Origin: Adenophora triphylla var. japonica
Lineage: Eukaryota > Streptophyta > Magnoliopsida > Asterales > Campanulaceae
Assembly (NCBI GenBank): GCA_022495995.1
Contig: JAFEMH010002336.1
Location: forward strand, 186,001 to 250,000
DNA length: 64,000 nt
Reading direction: 5' to 3'
Made by a program: the position numbers and the translations under genes. This document shows positions 10,951 to 23,233 of the stretch, piece by piece (the stretch's first letter is position 1; every line of letters begins with the position of its first letter). The notes beneath the pieces are model-generated. The model did no database searches. It was not told the DNA's origin and worked only from the letters and a program-made list of their open reading frames with translations.

Positions 10951-12520
10951 ACTTGATTAAGGGCATTATTGTAATATTATTAGTTAAAGTTAATTTGCAA
11001 TTTAAAATAAAAATTCCCTCTTAATTAGAAGTTGATTGTTTTAATCAGTTTTGAAATTTTGAAAACTAATGGTTACCTAAATTTAAGCACAATATTTGAA
11101 TAATTCAAACTCTTTAGGTGATAATTGTGGAGATATAATTATTAGTAATTTTCGAAATTTAAAATAATTAGTAATTTTTGAAATTAAAAATAGATACTAG
11201 ACTAAATTTCAATTTAACCATAAATTTCAATTTAAAATAATTAGTAATTTTCGAAATTTAAAAGACATGCCAGAATAAATTTCAATTTAACCATAAATTT
11301 CGTATACAGTTTCTAGAAATCAATAGAAATTCGAAATTTAAAATAATTAGTAATTTTCGAAAATTTAAAATAATTAGTAATTTTGAAATTTAAAAGAGAT
11401 GTCAGAATAAATTACAATTTAACCATAAATTTCGTATACAGTTTCTAGAAATCAATAGAAAATCGAATTATTTGAAAATAAAAGGTATTATTCATTTAAC
11501 TTCTATCTAAAATTCAAACTTGGATGGATAAGTGATGATTTTGAATTCATCTATATTAAAACTGATAAGAGATAATTTGACAATGTATTATCGGTTAAGG
11601 AAACAATTCATATCCTACTAAATATACATAAATATTCGAAATTATCCACTGTTGAAAATCAGTCCCTGCTTTACCTGCGCCAATATCATTGTGTCATCAG
11701 CGCATATTTTCTTTCCTCGCCATCTGATTCAATCTTCTGTGCAGCCGACTCATCCAAGGTAATTTTCATATATTTGTTGTGCTTCTAGGTTCATATGTGT
11801 GTTGTCCATCTTTTAGTTGTGTCATTCAAGAAGAATGTATAAAATCAAGAAGGAGAGAATGAAAGTATAGAGTAGATTAGCAACATGCCACTTAAATCAT
11901 TTGCATGCTTTAACAATCCCTAGCCATCTCTAACTAAATTTCTGAATAATATAATTCAAGAAGCGAGTTTATCAGAACCCATGTTTTGTTAATATAAATC
12001 CACAGATAAAAAGAGACGTATGTACGATGAGAGTATATATATATATATATGTATAGTATTAAGACCAACCATAATTAATGTTATTTTAACAAAAATACTC
12101 TTAATTAAATATTCATTTTCAATGACAAGCAAACATTTATTACACATTGAATAGGGATATGTTAGCAATTTTACACATTTTTATTATAAAAATAAAACAA
12201 TTAACTAATTTAACTCCATGAATCAAAACAATTCAGGCTTGATGCACATAAGCCCATAACAAAAAAATAACCCAATTCAATTCATGCTTGATCAACCTAG
12301 GCCCAAAAGAAGTGGGTGATCTACAAAAATGTGGTCCAAAACATTTCTGATCTCCCAAACGCTCCTTAGCGCGGAATTGGATTACCAGCCCTCCTTAGCG
12401 CGGAATTGTATTACGAGGCCTAAGTTAATAAACCTATCTTCTCTCTCGTCGTCGTCGAACCTCCATCGCCGCCAGCCAGCTGTACCCTGTAGCTCCCCTT
12501 TCCATTTATAATCATATCAC

Positions 12521-12609
<89 letters not shown>

Positions 12610-12936
12610 ACACATCAAAATATCCACCTCAATAGCTGTTAATTCTAACTATGCAATCAGATTGGCAGCTCTCAATTGGATGACATGTATACTAATTTAA
12701 GGCCTCCACATTGCTAATGTACAAACTTCTTGGTAACAATCGCCTAATATATCGTTCTCATATCTCAAGTTAAGTGAAAACTGGTCTTATTGATAAAGCC
12801 CTCCAAGTGTTCGACGTAATGACTCAATGAACAAAACATTTGTTAAAAAGCAAAATCAACAAAAAAGTGGATATATAATGGTGTATGTACATATTTTATG
12901 TCTAGGTCCTCTGGGAAGTGCTAGATTTAAAATGTA
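10951..12936. other. AT-rich spacer with internal duplications
   Basis: No supported ORF. At 11120-11470 a phrase containing TAATTAGTAATTTTCGAAATTT and CCATAAATTTCGTATACAGT occurs twice or more as an imperfect tandem duplication of about 120 bp. CTCCTTAGCGCGGAATTG is repeated 30 bp apart (12361 and 12391). 11690-11759 is a less AT-rich block ending CAAG|GTAATT, which could be a 5' leader exon of the Helitron. Confidence 0.4.
12523..12607. repeat. (AT)n microsatellite
   Basis: About 85 bases of uninterrupted AT dinucleotides. Confidence 0.9.
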
Positions 12937-12985
12937 CTCCCTCCATGCTTAATTGAATATTCAAATTTCATATTAAAATGACAAT
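12937..12985 (+). mobile_element. Fragment of a CTCCCTCC MITE
   Basis: CTCCCTCCATGCTTAATTGA preceded by TA looks like one end of the local MITE family. No second end is found before the LINE-like piece. Confidence 0.4.
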
Positions 12986-13282
12986 TTTGATCAGTAAGTG
13001 TGGCAGTGGCTGTTTTGAAAGGGATATACAAAGTAGTTGGTGAATTGATCATTTATATGTATATAGGAAGGGATGGAGTGAAACAGTGTAGCTTGGCTGA
13101 TAGGTTGGCAAATGAGGCACATATTCATAAAGGGAAAGTGACTTACTGTGGTACTCAAAGGCTAGCCTTTCAAATTTGTAATGGTAGTTGGAGGTTAAGG
13201 CTCCATTTCACTCTTGTAAAAATGTACCTATTATTTTGTTAATAAAAAGCCCTCAAGGCACCTTTTTCTAAAAAAAAAAAAT
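12985..13282 (+). mobile_element. 5'-truncated LINE-like 3' end with poly(A)
   Basis: An open stretch includes SLADRLANEAHIHKG and resembles the end of the RNase H domain of plant LINEs (the D-LAN-A motif). It is followed by a stop, AATAAAAAG and an A tract at about 13271-13282. Truncated 5' ends and a poly(A) tail are typical of L1-type copies. Only about 80 codons remain, so the family call is tentative. Confidence 0.45.
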
Positions 13283-13813
13283 AGTTTTTTTTTAATATTT
13301 AAAGATTTTTTTTTGTAATATCTAAATTGTCCGGGTATTTTTTATGTAATATTCATATTTCAAAAGTAATTTTTGGTAAATGCCCCTTCAATATTTCACA
13401 TCACCTCAAAAGGTCATTAATGATATTTCACATCAAATATTTACTGATATGTTACATAGTAGTGTATATATATATATATATATATTAAAGTTGGTGAAAA
13501 GAGATATAGTGATTTCATGTGGATAATTTTTTGTTAAAACTCTCATTTGTAAAGCCACATCACTATAGACATAAAATATGTACATACAACCTCTATATAG
13601 ATAGATACATCATACATATTATTATCGTTAATACATTAGTACATTTTAATACTCTGTGTATTGTTTTTAGATTAAATGAAGTGTTAGCAAATATCCCATT
13701 CCACTATTTCATTTTTATGTTTTATATTTTTATTTTTATTTTTTGCAAAAGTTATATTTATACAATGTAAAATTTTGTCTTAAATTTTTTTAATAAATAA
13801 AATTTATAACTTA

Positions 13814-14007
13814 TCTATAGTATAAATTAAGGGTGTCCACCTCACCATTGTGAACAGTTCTATGAATAGTTCCAATGGTGGAATTTCCCATTTTGCCCTC
13901 ACTATTTTGTCTCTTTCCTATTTTGCCCTTGAATTTTTTTTTTAAATTAAAAAAAAATAAAAAAATAAAAAACAAAAAACGTGGCCTTGGACACGGGCTT
14001 AGGCTAG
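13814..14007 (+). mobile_element. 194-bp mini-Helitron
   Basis: Starts A|TCTATAGTATAAATTAAGG and ends with a CGTG..CACG stem (about 13980-13994) followed by GGGCTTAGGCTAG|T. The 5' TC, the 3' CTAG and insertion between A and T all fit a non-autonomous Helitron. Related to 7021-7207. Confidence 0.6.
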
Positions 14008-14024
14008 TTTTTCTATATATTATA

Positions 14025-14588
14025 CTCCCTCCGTTCCAGCTCAGTGGAGACCAAAAATTTAGGCATACCGATTAAGGAATAATGAAAGTGTTGTGAGTAG
14101 GATATACTCCCTCCGTCCCATGTCAATGGACACCAACGTTTTGGGTGTGGGAATTAAGGAAAAGTAGGAGAGAGAAATAGGTGGAGGAGGTGTTTGTGAG
14201 TATGAAGAATTAAATAGGAGAGATAATGAGTGGGATGAATAGATATGAGAGAGAATGTTGTGAGTGTAAAAGTGAAGTAGGAGAGAGAATGAGTGGAGGG
14301 AATAGTGAATATTCTTTTTCATTTTGGACAGTGTCCATTCACGTGGGACGTCCCAAAAAGAAAATAAGTGTCCATTCACGTGGAACGGAGGGAGTATTAA
14401 ATAGGAGAGATGATGAGTGGGAGGAATAGTGATTTGATTGGTGTTGTGAGTGTAAAAATGGAGTAGATGGAGTTGGAGAGAGACTGAGTGGGGGAATAGT
14501 GAAGATTTCTTTCCATTTTGGGTAGTCTCCACTGAAATGGGACAAATAAAAAAGGAAATAAGTCTCCACTGAGCTGGGACGGATGGAG
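14025..14588. mobile_element. Outer CTCCCTCCGT MITE, split by a second MITE
   Basis: Left end CTCCCTCCGTTCCAGCTCAG, right end inverted CTGAGCTGGGACGGATGGAG, with TA outside both. The subterminal AGTGGAGAC / GTCTCCACT pair confirms the inverted ends. The interior is interrupted at 14107-14394. Confidence 0.85.
14107..14394. mobile_element. Inner MITE inserted in the outer MITE
   Basis: CTCCCTCCGTCCCATGTCAA at the left, inverted ACGTGGAACGGAGGGAG at the right, TA duplicated at 14105-14106 and 14395-14396. ATGGACACC / GTGTCCAT subterminal repeats differ from those of the outer element, so it is a distinct subfamily. Confidence 0.85.
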
Positions 14589-14859
14589 TATATGATTTGT
14601 TATTTTATTTTTATTTATTTTTAGACTGTTGTTAAATTATTAACATTATCTAAATATATGTTCATTAATATTTGAGTTTTTTAGATTATACAAATGTATA
14701 GATCATCTATGAAAAGAAAAACGCATCTTATAATGGTAATTTTATTATTTACTTTATTATTTTAGCATATCCATTAATATCATGTGTATAAAATTAAATT
14801 ATAAGAATGCATGATTTTATATTTATTTTTTACTATCATTTTAAATGAATTTATTTTTA

Positions 14860-15007
14860 TTTTTAGTGGACTTATCATCGGGTAGTCATTTGATTTCACC
14901 GAGTAATCATCAAAGTTGTATTACGGCTCAAGGTAATATGTTATTGAATTTTGTCAATTTTGAAGTATTTTCATTATAAAAAAGACAAATTCTAAAAAAA
15001 AAAATTG

Positions 15008-15089
<82 letters not shown>

Positions 15090-16550
15090 GTAATTTTTTA
15101 TATAAATTTGTTAATTAATTTAGATCTAAGATAATAATACTTGATATACAGGTATTGGTGTGAACCATACAAATGAAAATCTTATTCCTAATTCAAGTCA
15201 CGACCGTGGATCTATATGTATAATTTTCTTTGTTAATTTACAATATTTTTCCTATTTTATTTTTAATTTTAATTTCTTAATAATCTTTTATTAAAGAATA
15301 ATTATTTTTCTTATTCAGCTAAATTTACGAGCATAGCATCAAGTGTACATAACACTTTTCACGGCACGCTCCTTGAGCCAAAAAAATTGGACGATCAAGA
15401 AAAACTATTTCTTCTTCTTTGGATTCTATTACGACAAATTTGTTAAAAGACGGTGAGGAAAGAAAAATCGGGAGACCAAGAAAGGTAGCTGCTTCTATTT
15501 TGGAATCTTCAAAGATAAATTTGGATGTTGATGGATTCAGTTCTGCAATTGAAGTTGAATTAATGAAAAACAGTCCTATATCTGGAAAGTTATATGTTTG
15601 ATTTATTAGTCAACTATATATTTTAAAGAGCTAAAATAAATATATTAATCGTTCTCAACATTCTTTTGACATTGTAGAAACAAATAATGTAACAGTAGCA
15701 AATAATACAACATTATTATCTCCTAATGTGAATTTAGGTAATGATTTTTTTTAATTGTTCTACATTCGATATTTTTAAATAAAACTATTTATTATTACAA
15801 ATTATTATTCAATAGCTTATGATAAAATATTTCATTAATACTAAGTCATATATTCCATTTGTATACAGAATCCGCGTTAATAAATAATTCTCGCATGCAT
15901 GCGACAACAAGTGAGTTGTTAATAAATCAGAAGGAAAAATCCAAGAAAGCGCGCGTCGGTAGAAAGCAAAAAGATTCGGACGAACAATATAATACAGGTG
16001 TTTATTATTATTTTTTTCTCAAGTATATATTATATTATTATTTTCTCTGTATAGCCAATGAATTACTAACATAATTTAAATATTTATCAATATATTGTAG
16101 TTTATGGGGATATAGGCGATCCGAAGTACGAATGTTCGAAATGTGGTGCGATGTTCTGGTATGATGAAAGGTTAAAAAGTACGCAAGCATCAACACAAAT
16201 TTAAATTTTTATTATGCTTTGCATGAATGGAAAAGTTCGGATTGACCCATTAGTAAGCAAAATGCACCTAAGCTATCGAAAGTGATCTCTTAGGGAACAA
16301 GCATGAAAAAGTAAAAATTATAAAGACAATATTCGAGCGTACAATTCTATGTTCGCATTCACTTCAATGACCGGTGCAGTTGACCATGGCATAAACAATG
16401 GTCGTGGTCCTTATTCGTTTAAATTGAAAGGAAAGAATGATCATATGATAGGTTCTTTATTGCCTAATGACGGCCATCCCCCCCCCCATTTTTTTTCAGA
16501 TTTATATCTATGACCCGGATAATGAAGTTAAAAATAGAATTAATGTTTTC
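14860..16550 (+). pseudogene. Decayed Helitron transposase, N-terminal (Rep-side) part
   Basis: Several exon-like pieces separated by AT-rich introns: about 15320-15600 (contains RKIGRPRK, an AT-hook-like motif), 15859-16000 (basic KKARVGRK), about 16100-16180 (GDIGDPKYECSKCGAMFWYD, the zinc-ligand start of the Helitron_like_N domain), and 16230-16550. The last, after correcting frame breaks, carries the typical FTSM-G-VD--INNGRGPY and YIYD--NE--NRINVFR phrases. Stops and frameshifts break it. The Rep HUH motif and most of the helicase are missing. The element was later split by the copia insertion at the end of this part. The intended product is a rolling-circle replication initiator/helicase. 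Confidence 0.7.
15014..15088. repeat. (AT)n microsatellite
   Basis: About 75 bases of AT repeat within an apparent Helitron intron. Confidence 0.9.
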
Positions 16551-16555
16551 AGGTA

Positions 16556-18043
16556 TGTTGGTCCCAAAGGTGGCAACAAGGGTGAAAATACAGCTAGAGG
16601 GGGGGGTGAATAGCTGTTTAAAATTTTTCGCCCTCTTTTAAAGACTGAACCTCTTGCTTACAAAATCCTCTTGCAGTTGATAATAGACTGCAAGTGATAG
16701 TGTAAAATGCACAGCGGAATAATAGAGTGTAAAGCGGTTTTGAGAGGCGGTTTGTAAAATGCGGTTTTGATGGTGCGGTTTTGGGAAGAGCAGTTTTACA
16801 AACACGTGTGGTTTTGACTTTGTTAACTCCAAACACTATTTCACAATAATGGATAGCTAAATAAAGATCACACAGAGACAAAGATAAATAATTAGCAAGC
16901 ACAAGAAATATAAATGCAGAAAGTAAGAACACGCTATTTGGAGTGGTTCAATCGATAAACGATCTACGTCCACTACCAAGATGGTTAGTCTTGGATTTCT
17001 AAGAGAGATTTTATATTAAGTATTGTGAGATTACAAAGTACAATAAAATCTTTTCTATGAAGAACAAATCCAAAACTATAACCAGTGTATCTCAAATGAA
17101 TAAACTATGTGTTTAGACAAGAGAGGTGTGTGTGTGAGAAACAAGATCAAGGCTCTTTAGATCTGTGAGATGTAGAGCACAATGATACTTGAAAGTGTTA
17201 AGGCTTGATTTCTGGGCTGGGGAATATTTCTTGAAGTATGAAGATGAAGATTCAAAGGACTAAGAATTTTCTGGGCAGAGCTTCAACTTCACATGAACAC
17301 AGCAATTTCTCAATTTTTCAAGCAATCTTCAAATGGTGAAGATTAGGGGTATTTATACCCAAGCATCAAGAAACTAGCCGTTGGATACAGCTGTTGAAGG
17401 ACAGTACTTGATGCAATCCTATTGGTCCACACAAGAACCACTTTTGTCCTTTCGGTACAGGCCAAGCAGGTAAAGCTGATCAGGCTCCAGCTGCAAGCAA
17501 TGAGGTTAGGACACCTGTCACCTTTTCAAGATCCTTGCAGATCTTTTCTGACATTGAATCACGTGACAAGATATGGTGGTTGACTTTTGATATTGCTGAC
17601 GTGGATTCCAACGGATAAAAAGTTGTTCACTCCAAGTAGCCAATCATTGGATGCGGTTGGTGAGACGCGGTTAGGAATGTGCGGTTTTGCTACACCAGGA
17701 GGTTGCAAGGATGCGGTCGCACATGAACTGCGCAGGTGCGGTTCAAGGGCGGTTGCATGCGGTTGGTTCAAGAAGCAAGTTCAAGACTTGAACTGCACTT
17801 GCGGTTTGCATGTGCGGTTCATGGTGCGGTTTTGAATACTTCAGGAACTACAACCTTGCTTCCAATGAAACTTGTGCCAGTCTTCAAGCCTAAGATTAAC
17901 CTATTCTATAAAATGGACTTAGTTAAAAAATTGAAGTCTAAGCTTCATTACATAGGGTCCTAAAGTCCTTAAAATAGACAGGAGGTTATGGTATCAATCA
18001 AATCAAATACAAAATAGGAGGGTTAAAACATGCATACCCAACA
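16556..18043 (-). repeat. Copia 3' LTR (left copy)
   Basis: 1488 bp, bounded by TGTTGGTCCC and GCATACCCAACA on the plus strand. It aligns along its full length with 29172-30653. About 13 GCGGTT words are present, nine of them between 17655 and 17835. Many differences from the other LTR lie at CAG or CTG in this copy. Confidence 0.9.
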
Positions 18044-18057
18044 ATCTCCCCCTATTT
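18044..18057 (-). other. Copia polypurine tract
   Basis: Read on the minus strand, AAATAGGGGGAGAT directly precedes the LTR start TGTTGGG. This is the expected site for plus-strand DNA priming. Confidence 0.75.
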
Positions 18058-18559
18058 GATTGATGCCATTACCTACTATAACAAAAGCAAACATTGTACT
18101 TGGTAAGAACATGTCCATAAGAATTAACATGGTAATTCATGTCCCAAGTCAATGCACACACTTAGCTTAAGCTATAGATTTCTATACTTTCTAAAAGATG
18201 AAAACTTACAAAGTGGAAAGTATAGAAATGCATTCAGTGCACTTAAGAAATTGTGAGTTTAAGTTCAAAGTGCGGTTCAAACTGAATGTTTAAACATCAA
18301 TTCAAAATAGTGATTTTAAGTTAGAAAATATTTGAATGAGTTTTATAAACCAAAAGAGGTTTCATTGTTCTACAAACAGGCAGTTTGATATGAACAAGGT
18401 TTTGGAACCAATGATGCATTTTTCATTACTACCAATGCGGTTACACTTACAATGGTAGAGAAGCAAAATACAAAGGTTTCAAAAACAAAAGAAAGTTGGA
18501 CAAAAATTACATGGAGTGTGGTCCAACAAAACAAAAAGGAGTTCAGCAAAAAAGGATAA

Positions 18560-21500
18560 AGGAATTACAAATGAGAAATCCTAATGCTGACGCGGTTGAT
18601 GATGCGGTTGATGATGGCGCGGTTGATGTTGATGGCGTGCTTGCTCTCTTGGTTGATTGACTTCTTGCTGGGGCAGCTGCGGTTCAGAAGGTCTGAAGGC
18701 TGAGCTTTCACCTCTGATATTTCTTCTGAGGGCTCTGAGGTCTTCAGCCTGTCTGGCAAGAGTAGTCTCAACAGATCGCAGTGCGGTTACAGAATCAGCA
18801 GCAGCGGTTCCAACGGCATCAACAGATCTAGTGTTTCCATCAACACTTTCCTTGATCTGAGTAGTGAATCCTTCAATGCAGGCCTTCAAGGAATTGTAGA
18901 ATGTGAAGATCTCATCCTGAATGGCTACTGTTTGAGTAGAGAGAGCATCTCTAAGCGGTTCCGCATCAACGGTCACATTCAGTTGGACTTCAATTCCTTG
19001 ATGGAGTTGTCTAGCTTGAGGTTGAAGCCTCGCTTTGAGGTTCTCAAATCTGAAGGAAATGTCATCATCAAAATTCCTTACTTGCTCTTTGATACTTGTC
19101 TCCCACTATGTTGAGATCAACATTTATTCTATCTTTAAGGGAGTCCGATTTAAAAATTTTCACCGCAAGTCATCTAGAGCGGTTTGGGAAGGAGCGGCGA
19201 GGTGAAGCTTGCTTTGCGGTTGGGTTTCTTGGAGGGTCTTCATGAAAGCTATCGTGCAGAGTTGGTGGAGGTGACAAACTCACCGGAAAGATTTGTGAGC
19301 ATTTCATGAAGTTGGGTTTTGAAACAAAGATCACCCATGGCACTAAGCACTCCTCGGGCAAGGTCTTCTTTAAAGCCCCGAAAACACTCGTAGCCGCGGT
19401 TTTAACAGCCTTCAGCGGTTTGATAGAGGAACTTCTCTCCCTTAATGGTATCAATCAAAAAGGCTTTAAGATTTGCCAATTCTAGGGCTTCGAGCATCCA
19501 CCTTGGCTAGAAGGGTTTGGTTGGAAGCGGTTAGGGAATTATTGGAGGCCTCAAGAGCGGCATTTGAAGCGGTTAGCTTGATCATGTGGCCTCGTTTAAG
19601 AGAAGTTGGCCTTGGATAAGATTAAGGGTTGAAAGAATTTGGGAGTAGTCCGAGGGTGCGGTTGTAGTTGAAGGAATTTGGGTGATTGAGGGAGGCGGTT
19701 GAGATTGTGTTGGAGGTGCGGTTTGGGAAATGGGTCAAGGAGGGTTTCAAAAAGGCGGTCAAGGTGGACCGTATAAGGTGAAATTGTTGAGGGAGGAATT
19801 TGTTGTGTTTGGGGTAAAGTGATAGAAGCGGTTGGGATAGGTAAAGAGGGGATTGGTGTGGTTGAGATAGGAGCGGTTGAGGGTGGAATGTTGGTGGTTG
19901 GAATTTCGAAGTTACGGGGTTGGAATTTGATGAAGAACTGGTATGAGAGGTACGGATGTAAACCGGAGGGGTTCTTTTCGGCCGAGGGTGCGGTTTCAGA
20001 ATGGGTGAGGTTTGATGAGGCGGAGTAGGAAGGCGGTCAGAGTAGGGGATTTTGAGGTGGTGAATTTGGCAGGAGGAGGAGTATTGATGCGGTTAGGGGA
20101 TGGTGTTTTGTCGCGGTTAAGGTTTGAAATAGAGATGGCCGGAGTGTGATGTGAGTAAGGCGGTGATTGGGCGCGGTTTGAATTTTGGATAGATGGGGAG
20201 CGGTTTGTTTTCCGAGGTGAGGGAGTTGGTGATTTGGATTGATATGAGGAAGAATGAGATTTAGAAGGGATTGGGACGGTGTATGGGAAGTGGAGTAGGA
20301 AGAAGATTTAGAAGGAGACGGAGAAGGAAGGTTGATTTCTAACTCTTTTAAGAAAACCGCTTGGGGCCTTTGGTTGGGGTCTTCTTTTGGGCTAAGTGTT
20401 TGACCCCTCTTTGGTTTCTCCCCCGAGCTTGCGGCTCTTTGAGGTTGTGGAGGAGAAAGCGGTTTTGGAGATAGAGTTTTGGTTGGTGAGGAATGATGGG
20501 AGCAGGATAGGAGATCGAGGTGGGGTTTGGGCAAGCGGTTTGGTTTGGGGGCGGTTGAGAAGGTGGCGGCTGGGGAATAGGATCCTTTGTTTTACCCGAG
20601 GCAAGACCCTTCTCAGCCTTGCTTCCTTTTATTCTATCAATCTCAGCCGTATAGTAAGCAACTAGCTCCTCATCCGTCATCTTGGCTAGCTCACTCGAGT
20701 TTCCTTTGCCTTTTTCGCCTTGGCAATCAATGGAGGAATAGATGCATCTTCCTCTTCTTCTTCTTCTTCAATCACTTCATCCGTAAGTGTCATCTTTTCT
20801 TTTTCTTTTCTTTGCTTTTTCTTGCTAGGGCCTGCACTGCATGCACCACGCGGTCAGGGTAGGTGCGGTTTTAGATTTCTTTATAAGTGGTTCTGCAGAG
20901 CTTTTCTTTTCTAGAAACCGCCTTGCAGCCTTTAGTCGCCCTCGACCGCGGTAGCAGGGGTCATCTCAACAAAAGGTTCTTTGGGTTGGAAGGTATCGCA
21001 TCATAGAGAGCCCCGTAGTCATCATTGCCAAAAGAGAATCGAAGGAGTGTAAAGTCTTGAGGCCTAAGGATTCTTCATCTCCCCTAGATAGCAAATGTCG
21101 TGGGTAGTAGTCCTCATCTCTTCCAAGTGTTGATAATTGCCAAAGATGGCGGTCACAATCTCCCAAAGGGTCTCCACCTGGTATGCACATCTTTGGTCTT
21201 TAGCCGGTAAGCATCAATGCCGCCGCCAGCTTCTCTCATCAAGATCTGGGCCAATGGAGCTTCATGCCAATGAAGATAGCACAAAGCAATATCGCCACCG
21301 ATGAGAAGTAAAGTTGTTGTGGTTTCCAGCTTTTTCCACACACGTACTTTCCAACTATGTAGCACAAGTGGCTCATCGCTTCTCCAAACTCTTTCCTTGC
21401 TATCTTCTTGTAGGAGCCGGCACAAGGAATCCAAATTCTTCCAGCCGAGAGCGGAGCAAGTAAAGCATTTGAATCTCCCCGGGATACTTCAACCGGAGCA

Positions 21501-21788
21501 TTAGATACGTGGAATTCAAAGGTGCCTCGATATCTAGGTAGTCAATAGAGACTTTGAATCCTTCTACAATTCCCACTAAGTTGGGGATCTTAGTTCCATC
21601 TCGAAAGGACTGGTCTCTCCTCGATCGCGGTCCGGTAGAATTGATCAATAAACAGAGGGATGGTATATGATTGCCGTTTGTCAAGAGGGAAGGATTCCGA
21701 GGCTTTCATCTTCTTTATCATCTCTCTTCCAAGAGCATCGCCCGCAACTCAGTTCGTTTATCTCCCACTGGCAGAAATACTTGGTATT
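18560..21788 (-). pseudogene. Extra (env-like position) coding region of the copia element, frameshifted
   Basis: Minus-strand frames between pol and the 3' LTR are broken but clearly protein-like. 21788-20966 reads in pieces including DSLCRLLQEDSKERVW and ALCYLHWHEAPLAQIL. 20680-20040 is Pro/Ser/Thr/Gln-rich. 18976-18581 is an Ala/Leu/Glu-rich likely coiled coil (VDAVGTAAADSVTALRSVE) ending in a His/Gln/Arg/Pro tail (QHQPRHHQPHHQPRQH). SIRE-type elements carry an ORF in this position, often called env-like; I see no convincing signal peptide or transmembrane segment here and do not assign that function. The first coding exon is probably 22783-22809. Frameshifts are too frequent to give one translation. 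Confidence 0.5.
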
Positions 21789-22782
21789 CTACAAATAAAA
21801 CACACAAGTTAGAGCATTTTAGTAAAGTCACAGCTCATTATGCGGTTGGGGCACACATGCGGCCAGTAATAGTGCGGTTTTGGAAATGAAAATTTCCAAC
21901 CACAATGAAACCGTGAACACAGTGTAGGAAACAAATAAGAAAAACACAAAAGTATATACTTAGTACGTGGCATTGTAATCCAAGGTTATCCCACACCGCA
22001 AGCGGTGCTTAGAGAGGAAGGTTATGGTGTCCAAATTTATATACTTAGTAATACTTAAGTAATTTTAGCATGCGGTTTCAAAAGAATATGCGGTTTTGAA
22101 AACATGTCATGCGGTTCCGAGATTGCGGTTGAAGAACCAAAAACACATGCGGTTTTAACAATGCGGTTTTGAAACAACCATAAGTAATTATATGTGCGGT
22201 TTCATAACATGCGGTTCCATGAATGATGCGGTTCAAACAAGCAATATAGGCAAATTTTTCGTAAATTTTCTAAGTATGGAAAAACAAGATTAAAAGTTAG
22301 GGCAAACCAAAACATAAAAACTTTCGAAAAAGATGATGAACAAGAACTTGAGCGCATGAAGAACACGAAGAACATCAAGAATAAAGATTTTGAAAAAGTT
22401 AACCAAAATGAACAAATAACATGTCAAAATGATCACATGGAGCAAGATTAACAATATAACAATAAAAACATCTACTTTACTCGTAATCACCTTAAAATGA
22501 AGAAATTATAAAGTGGGTTTTCGAAACTAACATCTTCAAAAGTTCAAAATCGTTGTCCTAGATGATCATTGATCATAAAATAAAGTATATAATCCTAATC
22601 TAGTCAAGATTCCGAACATAACCCAACAAATTTCATGCAAAATGGTTAAGAAATGAAGAACATATGAACAAAAGTTAGGTTATGGTGTTCGAAGCTTAAA
22701 AGGTTCATCAATGGCGGACATGAGCAAGTTAAACAAGTATGTTTGCAGAAAAGTAAGAGGATTAAAGTTTAAGAAATCATAC

Positions 22783-22809
22783 CATGTCTTCAATGGGTTT
22801 GGGAGCCAT
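22783..22809 (-). CDS. Putative first coding exon (9 codons) of the extra copia gene
   Basis: On the minus strand an ATG at 22809 starts MAPKPIEDM. The exon ends at a GTATGATTT donor (22782-22781). A matching acceptor, TTTGTAG, ends at 21789 and the frame continues as NTKYFCQWEINELS. The implied intron is about 994 bp and contains the densest GCGGTT cluster (nine between 22070 and 22235). A TATA box lies about 130 bases upstream. The exon model is inference from splice signals. Confidence 0.4.
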
Positions 22810-22940
22810 TGATTTGAAGAAAAACTTAAATCTTTAAGACAGTTGAGAGTTAGAGAGAGAAAGAGAGTTGGTAAACCGACACAGAAGGTACGTGCCGTAG
22901 AAGACGTAATGGAAAGTTTGAAAAGGTATGTTATGTCTTC

Positions 22941-22948
22941 TATTTATA
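22941..22948 (-). promoter_or_regulatory. Internal TATA box (TATAAATA) of the extra copia gene
   Basis: CCTATAAATAGAAG on the minus strand is followed by a leader of roughly 100 bases with CTCTCTTTCTCTCTCT, then the ATG at 22809. This is a complete-looking plant core promoter inside the retrotransposon, independent of the LTR. Confidence 0.55.
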
Positions 22949-23193
22949 GGAAAGGATTAGGGTTTGGCAGATGAAAGGACACATTAGCTTCACCAACTCA
23001 GTGAATCATTGCAAATTAGCACCCTTTCAGCTTCACACATCAACCAATGACGGCTGACATGAAGGCCATTAAATGCCAATGTTCCCTTTGCATTAAATGC
23101 TCTCAAAATTTAAATTTTCGTGGGAAAACATTTGCAAATAAACCCTTAAAGAAAAAAAATAAGGACTGAAAAATAAATAAAAAGAAGTTGAAC

Positions 23194-23196
<3 letters not shown>

Positions 23197-23228
<32 letters not shown>
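23197..23228 (-). repeat. 32-base A tract (minus strand) between pol and the extra gene
   Basis: An uninterrupted run of 32 T on the plus strand. In element orientation it is a poly(A) about 200 bases after the end of pol and about 250 bases before the internal TATA box. It may mark an old junction made during reverse transcription, or be a simple homopolymer. Confidence 0.7.

Positions 23229-23233
<5 letters not shown>

Noticed and set aside
17587..17835. 82-codon ORF repeated in both copia LTRs (also 30197-30445)
   Set aside because: Its Cys/Gly/Arg composition comes from the GCGGTT words; LTRs are non-coding.
22070..22260. GCGGTT cluster as a possible centromeric or telomeric repeat
   Set aside because: The words are irregularly spaced and within an element intron; the plant telomere repeat is TTTAGGG, and no tandem period exists.
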